Source: Streptomyces sp. SID486 (GTDB lineage Bacteria; Actinomycetota; Actinomycetes; Streptomycetales; Streptomycetaceae). From it: DNA of 64,000 nt. Position 1 is the stretch's first letter; each line of letters opens with the position of its first letter. The notes beneath the pieces are model-generated. The model was not told the origin of the DNA. It saw nothing but the letters and a program-made list of their open reading frames with translations, and searched no databases. The position numbers and the translations under genes were made by a program. The stretch spans positions 1-64,000 of the forward strand of contig NZ_WWJT01000404.1 in assembly GCF_009865385.1 (NCBI RefSeq), given 5' to 3'. Shown piece after piece: positions 9,191 through 17,428 of the stretch.

Positions 9191-10948
9191 GTGACCAGTA
9201 CCGCGTCCTCCATGGACCTCCGGCAGGACCAGGCACCGCACGACCGGCGGCCGTCGTGGCAGCAGCGGCTGCGCCGATTCGGGTACGTACCGGCCAAGGA
9301 CGCGCCCTCGGGCGACGTACGCGACCGGCTGGTGCCGCCGTACGCGGAGCCGAGCCCCCGGCTGTGGCGGGCGCTCGGCGCGTCGCCGGTCCTCGCCTCG
9401 CGGATCACCCGCTGGTCGGGCTGGGGCGGGCCGCTGCTGGTGACGCTGCTGGCGGGCGTGCTGCGGTTCTGGCACCTGGGCAGCCCGCGCGCGGTGATAT
9501 TCGACGAGACGTACTACGCCAAGGACGCCTGGGCGCTCGTCCACCGCGGTTTCGAGGTCAGCTGGGACCAGTACGGCAAGAACGCCAACGACCTGGTGCT
9601 CCAGCGGCACGGCCGGCTGGCGGTGCCGGTGGACCCGGCGTACGTGGTGCACCCGCCGGTCGGCAAGTACGTGATCGGGCTCGGCGAGATGCTCTTCGGG
9701 TTCGACCCGTTCGGCTGGCGGTTCATGACGGCGCTGCTGGGGACGCTGAGCGTGCTGATGCTGTGCCGGATCGGGCGCCGCATCTTCCGCTCGACGTTCC
9801 TGGGCTGTCTCGCGGGCGCGCTGATGGCGGTGGACGGCCTGCACTTCGTGATGAGCCGGACCTCGCTGCTCGACGGCGTGCTGATGTTCTTCGTGGTGGC
9901 CGCGTTCGGGTGTCTGGTCGTCGACCGGGACCGGGCGCGGGAGAGACTGGCCGCCGCGCTGCCCGTGCTGCCGGACGGCCGGGTCCGGCCGGACGCGGAC
10001 GTCGCCGACGCCTTCCGCTTCGGGTGGCGCCCCTGGCGCTGGGCGGCCGGCGTGATGCTGGGCCTGGCCGCCGGCACGAAGTGGAACGGCCTGTACGTCA
10101 TGGCCGCGTTCTGTGTGCTGACGGTCCTGTGGGACGTCGGCACCCGCCGGGTGGCCGGCGCGCACCGCCCGTACCTGGCGGCCCTCAAGTACGACACCGG
10201 CATCGCCTTCGTGGCGACGGTCCCGGTGGCGCTGGTGGTCTACGTGGTGTCCTGGACCGGCTGGATCCTCTCCCCGGCCGACGGCACGGGCGGCTACTAC
10301 CGCAACTGGGCGGCCACCGACGGCAAGGGCGGCACCTGGTCGTTCCTGCCGGACTGGCTGCGCAGCCTGTGGCACTACGAGCACGAGGTCTACAAGTTCC
10401 ACGTCCACCTGGACCAGCCGCACACGTACCAGTCCAACCCGTGGAGCTGGATCGTGCTGGGCCGCCCGGTGTCGTACTTCTACGAGTCCCCCTCCCCCGG
10501 CGCGGACGGCTGCCCGGCGGACGCGGGCGAGAAGTGCGCCCGCGAGGTGCTGGCGCTCGGTACGCCGCTGCTGTGGTGGGCGGCCTGCCTCGCGATCGCC
10601 TACGTCCTGTGGCGCTGGGCGTTCCGCCGCGACTGGCGGGCCGGTGCCATCGCGTGCGGGATCGCGGCCGGCTACCTGCCCTGGTTCCTGTACCAGGAGC
10701 GGACGATCTTCCTCTTCTACGCGGTCGTCTTCCTGCCGTTCCTGTGTCTGGCGGTGGCGATGATGATCGGCGCGATCATCGGCCCACCGGGCTCCGGCGA
10801 CACCCGCCGCCTGGTGGGCGCGGTGGCGGCGGGCGTACTGGTACTGCTGATCGCCTGGAACTTCATCTACTTCTGGCCCCTGTACACCGGCACCGCCATC
10901 CCCATCGACCAGTGGAGATCGCGGATGTGGCTGGACACCTGGGTCTAG
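9191..10948 (+). CDS. pmt: Polyprenyl-phosphate-mannose-protein O-mannosyltransferase
   Basis: A 585-residue GT39 family integral membrane enzyme that transfers mannose from polyprenyl-phosphate-mannose to Ser/Thr of secreted proteins, coupled to Sec export. A soluble N-terminal stretch of about 65 residues is followed by multiple membrane segments. The first extracytoplasmic loop carries the catalytic FDETYYAKDAW (DE motif near residue 105), and later motifs include HPPVGKYVIG and MSRTSLLDG. The GTG 9191 start (VTSTASSMDLRQ) matches a leaderless promoter. A strong terminator follows. In Streptomyces, Pmt glycosylates lipoproteins and the phiC31 receptor. Confidence 0.94.
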   Translation: MTSTASSMDLRQDQAPHDRRPSWQQRLRRFGYVPAKDAPSGDVRDRLVPPYAEPSPRLWRALGASPVLASRITRWSGWGGPLLVTLLAGVLRFWHLGSPRAVIFDETYYAKDAWALVHRGFEVSWDQYGKNANDLVLQRHGRLAVPVDPAYVVHPPVGKYVIGLGEMLFGFDPFGWRFMTALLGTLSVLMLCRIGRRIFRSTFLGCLAGALMAVDGLHFVMSRTSLLDGVLMFFVVAAFGCLVVDRDRARERLAAALPVLPDGRVRPDADVADAFRFGWRPWRWAAGVMLGLAAGTKWNGLYVMAAFCVLTVLWDVGTRRVAGAHRPYLAALKYDTGIAFVATVPVALVVYVVSWTGWILSPADGTGGYYRNWAATDGKGGTWSFLPDWLRSLWHYEHEVYKFHVHLDQPHTYQSNPWSWIVLGRPVSYFYESPSPGADGCPADAGEKCAREVLALGTPLLWWAACLAIAYVLWRWAFRRDWRAGAIACGIAAGYLPWFLYQERTIFLFYAVVFLPFLCLAVAMMIGAIIGPPGSGDTRRLVGAVAAGVLVLLIAWNFIYFWPLYTGTAIPIDQWRSRMWLDTWV

Positions 10949-10965
10949 CAGGGTGGACACGCGAG

Positions 10966-10992
10966 GACGGCCCGGCACGATGCCGGGCCGTC
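10966..10992 (+). terminator. Rho-independent terminator after pmt
   Basis: Perfect 12-bp stem GACGGCCCGGCA/TGCCGGGCCGTC with a CGA loop, followed by a T-rich tail (TTGGTCGTTGTT). It starts 18 nt past the pmt stop. Confidence 0.85.
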
Positions 10993-11193
10993 TTGGTCGT
11001 TGTTGGCCGTCGGAGGTCGTCGCTGGCCGCCCTCAGACGGCCCGGAGACGGCCCCGTCCCGCTGGCCTAGTTGGGAGATTCACAGACCGCGCGGGTAGTC
11101 CTTGCTGTCCAGCGCTAACGGTCTAACGCACCGGCGACCTCCACGTCTGCCCCACGGAGTGAGACCCAGACATGGCAAGATCACTCCCACAGG

Positions 11194-11754
11194 ATGACGG
11201 CGTCAGGAGGGCTCCGTGGGAAGCCATCTACCAGACTTCATGCTGATCGAAGCCAGTTCTGCGATTTCTGCGATTTGCAAGTGCTGGCCCGGTTCGGCAC
11301 TCACAGCGAAGCAGCCCACATCCGCGGCCTCGGTCGCCCGCTGTCCAGCCTGCTCGTTCTCTGCCCTAACCACCGAGTCCAGTTCGACGCACTCGCCATC
11401 TACGCGGACGCCGATGACACCGTCCGTGTGACCGCCGACGGCACCTTCAAGGCCGGCCCCGTCGGCACCCCGCTCACCGGATCAACAAGGCACATCTCCG
11501 GTATCACCATGCTCTTGGCGGCAGGGCCACGAGTAGCCGCACATGCCCCTTGGCCCTCGGCTAACGGGCAGCAGGCGCCAGCGCAGCAGCTGTACAGCGG
11601 ACTTAGTTCACCACTACGACCTGCGGCTTTTCGCGTATGGCCTACCGTCGTGGGACACCTGGGGAAACAAGGGTCGGCCGAGGAATCTATTCAGGGGTCC
11701 AGCGCAGGCGATGGGGCCTCTTTAAGGCAAGCCTTAGATACTATTTTGTCCTAA
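11194..11754 (+). pseudogene. Degenerate HNH-endonuclease-like gene
   Basis: The frame encodes CDFC, then HSEAAHIRGLGRP, then LVLCPNHRVQFDALAI, which is the zinc-HNH core of small HNH nucleases. About 10 residues normally found between GRP and the LCPNH strand are missing, and the C-terminal 75 residues look unlike any HNH tail and compositionally random. The upstream ATG at 11172 opens a different frame that stops after 23 codons. Two TTA codons lie near the 3' end (11722, 11734). I read it as a decayed, horizontally acquired gene; a shortened functional protein cannot be excluded. Confidence 0.5.
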
Positions 11755-11828
11755 ACATGACCAACCTTGCTCCTACGTGACCACGCCCCTGCTAGCGTCA
11801 GCCGCGACAGTCACCAGAGGGAGGCTCG

Positions 11829-12350
11829 TTGTTACACGACAAAGTCCGCAAAGCAGTACAGGCGGCAGGCGTCATCGGTGCGGCCACTGTGCTAGGCCTT
11901 GCCACATCCACCTCCGCTAGCGCCCACGTCGTCTATCAGGACGAAGAGGTGTGGTCGAACTCCGACAGTTCAAAGTGTGAGTACACCTATTCCGAAGTCT
12001 CTCACGGCGGCCGCGGAGGCTACACGAAAACCCAAGGCCATGCCGGACAAAATGGAACCGGAATCGGCGGCTGCATTTTCCCCTACGAGCGCCCAGCCGG
12101 CAACCTCGAAGTGGGCTACCAATATATGAAGTACAACGGCAGTACATGGTACGTCTGCCGTGAGTATATGAGCGGCATCTACAACACCAAAAAGACCAGC
12201 ATCCTCACAACCAGCTACGACTTCGGCGTATACCCCCCGTGTGGAGGCGGCGACTACGCCACCAAGGCGGGCTCCGGCCTCTACTACGGCGGCACTTGGT
12301 ACGGCCGTAACGTCCCGATTTGGTCCGGATCCCACTTCATCGAACCGTAG
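11829..12350 (+). CDS. Secreted Cys/Tyr/Gly-rich protein of unknown function
   Basis: 173 residues with a Sec signal peptide (basic N-terminus, hydrophobic core VIGAATVLGLA, likely cleavage after TSASA). The mature part is rich in Tyr, Gly and Ser with four cysteines (SKC, IGGCIF, WYVCREY, YPPCGGG), suggesting two disulphides in a small extracellular domain. The start is TTG at 11829 with GGGAGG about 7 nt upstream; no ATG/GTG alternative keeps the signal peptide. Codon 2 is TTA, so translation may depend on the bldA tRNA. It lies 15 nt before the next small secreted gene, probably one operon. Confidence 0.75.
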   Translation: MLHDKVRKAVQAAGVIGAATVLGLATSTSASAHVVYQDEEVWSNSDSSKCEYTYSEVSHGGRGGYTKTQGHAGQNGTGIGGCIFPYERPAGNLEVGYQYMKYNGSTWYVCREYMSGIYNTKKTSILTTSYDFGVYPPCGGGDYATKAGSGLYYGGTWYGRNVPIWSGSHFIEP

Positions 12351-12365
12351 AGCGGAAGGTGCCAC

Positions 12366-12737
12366 ATGAGCAAGATTCTTACCGGAGCCGTCGCCGCAGC
12401 AGCACTCATCATCGCCGGCGGGGCAGCAGCATCATCCGCGATGGCAACCGATACGGGGCACACGCCGCCGCCACCGCCGGCGTGGGTAAACGCTGACGGA
12501 ACGACCGACGTCAGCAAGATTCCCGACAAGCTCCCCGTCATGGGATCGGATGGGAAACCCCTCAAAGACAGAGACGGTAAGCAGGTCTACGTGCCAAGCG
12601 GCCAACAGCCGTCCACGCCTGGATTAGGCCGTGCGGCGACAGACAATCCCGACGCCAAGCGCTGGACGGAGACCGACGGCAAGGGGCATACCATCGAGCA
12701 CGTCGAAGTGGAGCCGACAGCTCCAGCTGCGGGCTGA
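12366..12737 (+). CDS. Small secreted protein of unknown function
   Basis: 123 residues with a signal peptide (MSKILTGAVAAAALIIAGG, cleavage near SAMA) and a short hydrophilic Pro/Asp/Gly-rich mature part (VNADGTTDVSKIPDKLPV) without cysteines. The ribosome-binding site GGAAGG lies 7 nt before the ATG. It contains an in-frame TTA codon at 12624. It sits between the Cys-rich secreted gene and a membrane-protein gene, all on plus and closely spaced. No family recognised. Confidence 0.7.
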   Translation: MSKILTGAVAAAALIIAGGAAASSAMATDTGHTPPPPPAWVNADGTTDVSKIPDKLPVMGSDGKPLKDRDGKQVYVPSGQQPSTPGLGRAATDNPDAKRWTETDGKGHTIEHVEVEPTAPAAG

Positions 12738-12766
12738 CACCGACTGACTGATGCGGAAGGGGAAGC

Positions 12767-13132
12767 ATGCGCCCGGTCCTAACCCTGTGTGCATTGTGGT
12801 ATTTCCTCCTCGGTGTCCTGCTGCTCGGAACTGGGCCCGCTTTCCTATCCGTCGTCGCCGCCGCCGCGCTGGGCGTCTGTTCGGCAACGCTGCTACGAGC
12901 AGTCGCTGCCTGGAAAAGTGACCGAGGCCGTGCCGTAAGCTCCGCGCGCCGTTCGTCCTGGGCGGTCCTAGCAATCTGCGGCATGTTCGCAGCGGTATGG
13001 GCCATCTCTGTCATGTCAGCCGGCGCATATCCCATGTTTTATGCAGCGCAAGCCAATGGAACGTTCCTCTCGCTCGGCGCCACAGCTTTACCTGCCCTTT
13101 TGGTGCTCATTTCCTCACGGGTTTCGCGATAA
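12767..13132 (+). CDS. Small integral membrane protein of unknown function
   Basis: 121 residues with three to four predicted membrane segments (LCALWYFLLGVLLLGTG, FLSVVAAAALGV, WAVLAICGMFAAVWAISVM, ATALPALLVLI). GGAAGGGG lies 5 nt before the ATG at 12767. It carries a TTA codon at 13088. It is the last gene of the presumed three-gene operon with the two secreted proteins. No homologue recognised. Confidence 0.65.
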   Translation: MRPVLTLCALWYFLLGVLLLGTGPAFLSVVAAAALGVCSATLLRAVAAWKSDRGRAVSSARRSSWAVLAICGMFAAVWAISVMSAGAYPMFYAAQANGTFLSLGATALPALLVLISSRVSR

Positions 13133-13466
13133 CACAGGTCCACGTTTTCAGGTCACCAGAGTGCTCAGCGTGACGCCCTGCCGTACCGAGGACGATCAGA
13201 AGTCGAGTGCAGCCCCGACCGCCCGTCTCCAGCACGGACCGGGTGCTCGGGGCTCATATGCTCGGAGCCCATAGCGAGATGTCCCCACCTGGGTATGGCC
13301 GCGCGGACGCGCGAGGGCGGTTCCGTGTCGTGGCGGGCCGCCCTGCTGTGCGGCCTGGCTCTTCCGGCGGGTCCGGCGCACCGCACCTAGACTCGAGGGG
13401 ACGGATCCCGCCGCGAGACCGCCCTGCCGGTGACCCGACCGTCGGTTTCGGTGCACAGGGTTGGGG
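13133..13466. other. Intergenic region before the SpoIIE-type phosphatase
   Basis: No gene seen. It contains a 6-bp inverted repeat GGGCTC/GAGCCC (13250-13255, 13265-13270) and returns to typical high GC after about 13200, marking the right edge of the low-GC island. The phosphatase promoter should be here but no clear -10/-35 is visible. Confidence 0.4.
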
Positions 13467-15518
13467 ATGTGCATGTCAGCTCCACGGAAGAGACGCGCGC
13501 GTATGGGGCTGGTGCCCCTTACCGCCGTCGCGGGTGGGCTGCTGGCCCTGCTGATCGGGCTCGCCTTCACGATGCTGCTGCGGTCGATCATCGGGCTCGG
13601 CGAGTCGGCGGCCGCCGGCCGCCACGCGCAGACGGCGCTCGCCCAGGCGAGGACGGTCGAGGGGCTCGTCGTCGACCTGGAGACGGGCCAGCGCGGCTTC
13701 GTCATCACCGGGGAGAAGCAGTTCCTCGAACCCTGGCAGACCGCCCGGACCACGTTCTCCGGCCAGGCGCGGCAGCTCGTGCGCCTCAGCACCACCCCCG
13801 GCCAGAAGATCCTGGCCCAGCAGATCCGGCAGGCCGGCGAATCCCTCATCCACGCCCACTCCATCCCGCTGGTGGCGGCCGCGAGCCGAGGGGATCCCCG
13901 GGCCCGCGGCGTGGCGGCGACGCTGGACGGCAAGCGGCGCGTCGACGCGCTCAGGAAGCAGTTCGACCGGTACGAATCGGCCCAGGAGGCGCTGGTCGCG
14001 ACGCGGGAGAGCGCGGCCGACTCCGACGCCCGGGAGGCGGTCGTGGCGGGGTCGATCGGCCTCACCGGCTCGATGCTTCTCATCGCGGGCTTCGCCGGGT
14101 ACGTGATCCGGGCCGTCGTCTGGCCGGTCCGCAAGGCGGCCGGCGTGGCGTCACGGCTCGCCGGCGGCGACCTCACCGTGCGGATGTCCGAGTCCGGCAG
14201 GGGTGAGATCGGTCAGCTCGGGACGGCGTTCAACACCATGGCCCGCTCGCTCGGGGAGAGCCGTGAGCAGGCCCGCAGCGCCCATGACCGCCTCGGGCTG
14301 CTGTACGAGGCCAGCATCGCCATCGGTACGACCCTCGACGCGCGGCAGACCGCACAGGAGCTGGTGCGCGTGCTGGTCCCGCGGTTCGCCGACTTCGTCA
14401 CCGTCGATCTGGCCCTGCCGGTCCTGCTCGTCGACGAGCCGCTCGACGAGCACGGCGCGTGCGCTCGCCGCGTCGCCCTGGGCGGCGTCCGCGACGATCC
14501 CCCGCTCGACCCCGTGGGCTCGCGGATCGCTCTCGCGACCGCGACCGCGGCCGTCGTGCCGGACCTCCACACCTCCTGGGCATGGCAGGCCCGCCACGGC
14601 CGGCAGGCCGGCAGGCTGCTGGAGTACGGCATGCACTCGCTGATCACCGCCCCGCTGTACTCCCGGCGCACCCTTCTCGGCACGGTGGGCCTCTGGCGGG
14701 CGGACAACCCCGGCCCGTTCGCGGAGCACGACCTGTCCGACGCCGGGGAGATCGCGGCCAAGGCCGCCTCGGCGATCGACAACGCCCTCAGCTACGCCCG
14801 CGAGCACGACACGGCCCTGACGCTCCAGCGAAGCATGCTGCCCCACAGCCTCAGCCCTCCCGACGGCATCGAGATCGCCCACCGCTACCTGCCCGCGTCC
14901 GACGCCGGTGAGGTGGGCGGGGACTGGTACGACGTGGCCGCCATGACCTCCGGCAGGGCCGCCCTGTCCATCGGCGACGTCATGGGGCACGGCATCCCCG
15001 CCGCCGCCGTCATGGGGCAGATGCGCAGCGCACTGCGCGCTCTGGCCCGCCTTGACCTGGCCCCCGACCAGCTGCTGCACCAGCTCGACCGGACGATGCA
15101 GGATCTCGAGAGCCCGATCCTGGCCACCTGCCTGTACGGCGTGTGCGACACCGCGGCCAACCTCTGCCGGTTCGCCCGGGCCGGGCACCCCCCGCCCGCC
15201 CTGATCACCCCCGACGGCACCGCCCGCCTCGTCGACCTGCCCTCCGGCGCGCCCCTCGGCATCGGCGGCATCTCGTACACGACCACCGAGATCCCCCTCG
15301 CTCCCGGGACAGTGCTCGTCTTCTACACCGACGGGCTGGTCGAGGCGCGGGAGTACGACCTCGACGAGCGCCTGGACGAGCTCACCCGGCTCCTCGCCGG
15401 CGTCCATCCGTCCCTCGAGGAGCTGGCCGACACCCTCGTCGACCGCCTCGCCCCGGCCCCCGCGCAGGACGACATCGCCCTTCTCATCGCCCGGGTCGGC
15501 ACCGCCACCCCCCGGTGA
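13467..15518 (+). CDS. PP2C/SpoIIE-type protein phosphatase with CHASE3, HAMP and GAF domains
   Basis: About 683 residues. A membrane segment near residue 20 is followed by a CHASE3-like sensor (VDLETGQRGFVITGE), a second membrane segment near 200, HAMP (VWPVRKAAGVASRLAGGD), a GAF-like domain (from about 275) and a C-terminal SpoIIE/PP2C domain beginning LQRSMLPHSL, with GEVGGDWYDV, ALSIGDVMGHG and the terminal DDIALLIAR metal ligands. It should sense an extracytoplasmic or redox cue and dephosphorylate an anti-anti-sigma factor. There is no HATPase_c kinase domain, unlike many Streptomyces relatives. ATG 13467 and 13473 are both possible starts. Confidence 0.88.
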   Translation: MCMSAPRKRRARMGLVPLTAVAGGLLALLIGLAFTMLLRSIIGLGESAAAGRHAQTALAQARTVEGLVVDLETGQRGFVITGEKQFLEPWQTARTTFSGQARQLVRLSTTPGQKILAQQIRQAGESLIHAHSIPLVAAASRGDPRARGVAATLDGKRRVDALRKQFDRYESAQEALVATRESAADSDAREAVVAGSIGLTGSMLLIAGFAGYVIRAVVWPVRKAAGVASRLAGGDLTVRMSESGRGEIGQLGTAFNTMARSLGESREQARSAHDRLGLLYEASIAIGTTLDARQTAQELVRVLVPRFADFVTVDLALPVLLVDEPLDEHGACARRVALGGVRDDPPLDPVGSRIALATATAAVVPDLHTSWAWQARHGRQAGRLLEYGMHSLITAPLYSRRTLLGTVGLWRADNPGPFAEHDLSDAGEIAAKAASAIDNALSYAREHDTALTLQRSMLPHSLSPPDGIEIAHRYLPASDAGEVGGDWYDVAAMTSGRAALSIGDVMGHGIPAAAVMGQMRSALRALARLDLAPDQLLHQLDRTMQDLESPILATCLYGVCDTAANLCRFARAGHPPPALITPDGTARLVDLPSGAPLGIGGISYTTTEIPLAPGTVLVFYTDGLVEAREYDLDERLDELTRLLAGVHPSLEELADTLVDRLAPAPAQDDIALLIARVGTATPR

Positions 15519-15658
15519 GCGCCCGGCCGCAGGGCGGGCGGCGGGACGGACTCGGCCCCACCGGCCCCCCCTACGCGGCCGGACACCCTGCCCGATCACG
15601 GTTCGACAACGCCTGCCACGACGGCACCGCAACCGCTTACAGTGCTCCCGGCACCTGC

Positions 15659-15672
15659 TTGAACATGTTCAA
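15659..15672. promoter_or_regulatory. Perfect 14-bp palindrome upstream of the first PBP
   Basis: TTGAACATGTTCAA, 28 nt before the start codon and just downstream of a TACAGT box (15638-15643) that may be the -10. Position and symmetry suggest an operator. It is not a LexA box: those have four bases between GAAC and GTTC, here two. Confidence 0.5.
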
Positions 15673-15700
15673 CAGGGTGAACGGGAGGGGAGTCCGCGTC

Positions 15701-17332
15701 ATGCGCAACGGGGTCAAGGCGGTCGTCATAGCCGGGGTGTGCGTCACCCTGCTGGGCGGTGCCGGATACGGGCTCTACAACTTCGCGTCCGCGGTGAACG
15801 GCGACGACGGCGGGGGCGCGGCCGCGGTGCGGACGGGTCCCCCGGACGGCTCCGAGGTGAAGGGTGCGACCGGGGCGTTCTTCGCCGCCTGGGAGAAGGG
15901 CGACGCGGCGACCGCGGCGTCGTACACGAACTACCCGGAGGCGGCCCAGGAACTGCTGGCGGCGTACGGCGGCGCGGCCCACATCGGCGCGGTGCGGATC
16001 ACACCCGGCAGGGCCGCCGGTGACACGGTGCCGTTCACGGTGAAGGCGACGGTGTCGTACGCCGGCACGTCCCACCCGCTCGCCTACCGCAGCTCCCTGA
16101 CCGTCGTGCGCGGCAGGACATCGCACCGCGCGCTGGTCGACTGGCAGCCCTCCGTGGTCCACCCGCGCCTGCGCACCGGGGACACCCTCACCACGGGTGA
16201 GTCGGCGGCTCCGGAGATCGAGGCCGTCGACCGTGACGGGAAGGTGCTGACCCGGGTGAAGTACCCCTCCCTCGGCCCGATCCTGGACGAGCTGCGCAGC
16301 CGTTACGGCGACCGGACCGGCGGCCGGCCCGGGGTGGAACTGGTGATACGCCATCAGGTGGCCGCGGACGGCGGCCGGACCGCGGACACCCCGCTCCTCA
16401 CCCTGGCCAAGGGCAGGCCCGGAAAGCTCCCCACGACGCTGAGCGCGAGCGCCCAGGCGGTGGCCGAGGCGGCCGTCCTGAAGTACCCGGAGTCGTCCGT
16501 GGTGGCCGTCAGGCCGAGCACCGGCGAGATCCTCGCCGTCGCCAACAACCGCCGGGACGGCTTCGACGCGGCCCTCCTCGGCGAACGCGCCCCCGGCTCC
16601 ACCATGAAGATCATCAGTGCGGCGACCCTGATCGACACCGGCAGGACCACCGCGGACGGACCCGCCCCGTGCCCGCCGTCGGCCGTCTGGCAGAGCCAGA
16701 CCTTCCACAACCTGAAAGGCCTTCAGCCGGACGAGCACGCCACCCTCTCCGACAGCTTCGCCCGCTCCTGCAACACCGCCTTCGTGAAGTTCGCCGACGA
16801 GGTGAAGGTGGACTCCCTCACCGCGGAGGCCCAGGACCGGTTCGGGCTCGGGCGGAACAACTGGCAGATCGGGGTGCCGTCCTTCGACGGCCGGGTGCCC
16901 GCCTCCGGCGGCCCGGACACCGCGGCCGGCCTGATCGGCCAGGGCCAGGTGCAGATGAGCCCGCTGAACATGGCCTCCGTGACGGCGACCGCGAAGACCG
17001 GTTCCTTCCACCAGCCGGTGATCGTGCCGCTGAAGCTGGACGGCCGCGAACCGGCACGCGCACGCGGCCTGTCCTCCGGCACGAGCGGGCAGTTGCGCGC
17101 GATGATGAACCGCACCGCCCGCAGCGGCACCGCGGCCGGCGTGATGGCCGGGCTCGGCGGGGACGTCGGCGCGAAGACCGGTTCGGCCGAGGTCGACGGA
17201 GAGGCCAGGTCGGACAGTTGGTTCACCGGATACCGCGACGACGTGGCCGCGGCGGCCATGGTCCAGGACGGCGGGCACGGCATCGACGCCGCCGGGCCGA
17301 TTGTCGCAAGCGTGCTACGGAACGCCGGCTGA
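15701..17332 (+). CDS. Penicillin-binding protein with NTF2-like and transpeptidase domains
   Basis: A 543-residue membrane-anchored D,D-transpeptidase for peptidoglycan cross-linking. One N-terminal membrane segment (residues 5-25), an NTF2-like MecA_N domain (TGAFFAAWEKGDAATAASYT, about 45-155), a dimerisation region, then the transpeptidase with SxxK (APGSTMKI), SxN (RSCNTAF) and KTG (GAKTGSAEV). All catalytic motifs are intact. ATG 15701 is chosen because GGGAGGGG lies 10 nt upstream; an ATG at 15665 lies inside the palindrome. It is paralogous to the next gene, 96 bp downstream. Confidence 0.92.
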   Translation: MRNGVKAVVIAGVCVTLLGGAGYGLYNFASAVNGDDGGGAAAVRTGPPDGSEVKGATGAFFAAWEKGDAATAASYTNYPEAAQELLAAYGGAAHIGAVRITPGRAAGDTVPFTVKATVSYAGTSHPLAYRSSLTVVRGRTSHRALVDWQPSVVHPRLRTGDTLTTGESAAPEIEAVDRDGKVLTRVKYPSLGPILDELRSRYGDRTGGRPGVELVIRHQVAADGGRTADTPLLTLAKGRPGKLPTTLSASAQAVAEAAVLKYPESSVVAVRPSTGEILAVANNRRDGFDAALLGERAPGSTMKIISAATLIDTGRTTADGPAPCPPSAVWQSQTFHNLKGLQPDEHATLSDSFARSCNTAFVKFADEVKVDSLTAEAQDRFGLGRNNWQIGVPSFDGRVPASGGPDTAAGLIGQGQVQMSPLNMASVTATAKTGSFHQPVIVPLKLDGREPARARGLSSGTSGQLRAMMNRTARSGTAAGVMAGLGGDVGAKTGSAEVDGEARSDSWFTGYRDDVAAAAMVQDGGHGIDAAGPIVASVLRNAG

Positions 17333-17428
17333 CGTCACCCGGGGAGGCGGGGACTTTAAGGTGATTGCCGTCGTTGGGGATTGTGAGGGCTGCGAAGACC
17401 CTGGGAAAGGCGCGGAGGAACGGAAACT

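Noticed and set aside
11000..11193. tRNA-borne attachment site for the island
   Set aside because: I found no tRNA-like fold or flanking direct repeat near the island edges.
13289..13297. SigB/SigH-type promoter (GGGTAT)
   Set aside because: The -10 motif is present but no matching -35 lies at 14-16 bp, so it is probably chance.
15659..15672. LexA (SOS) box
   Set aside because: Actinobacterial LexA sites need four bases between GAAC and GTTC; here there are two.
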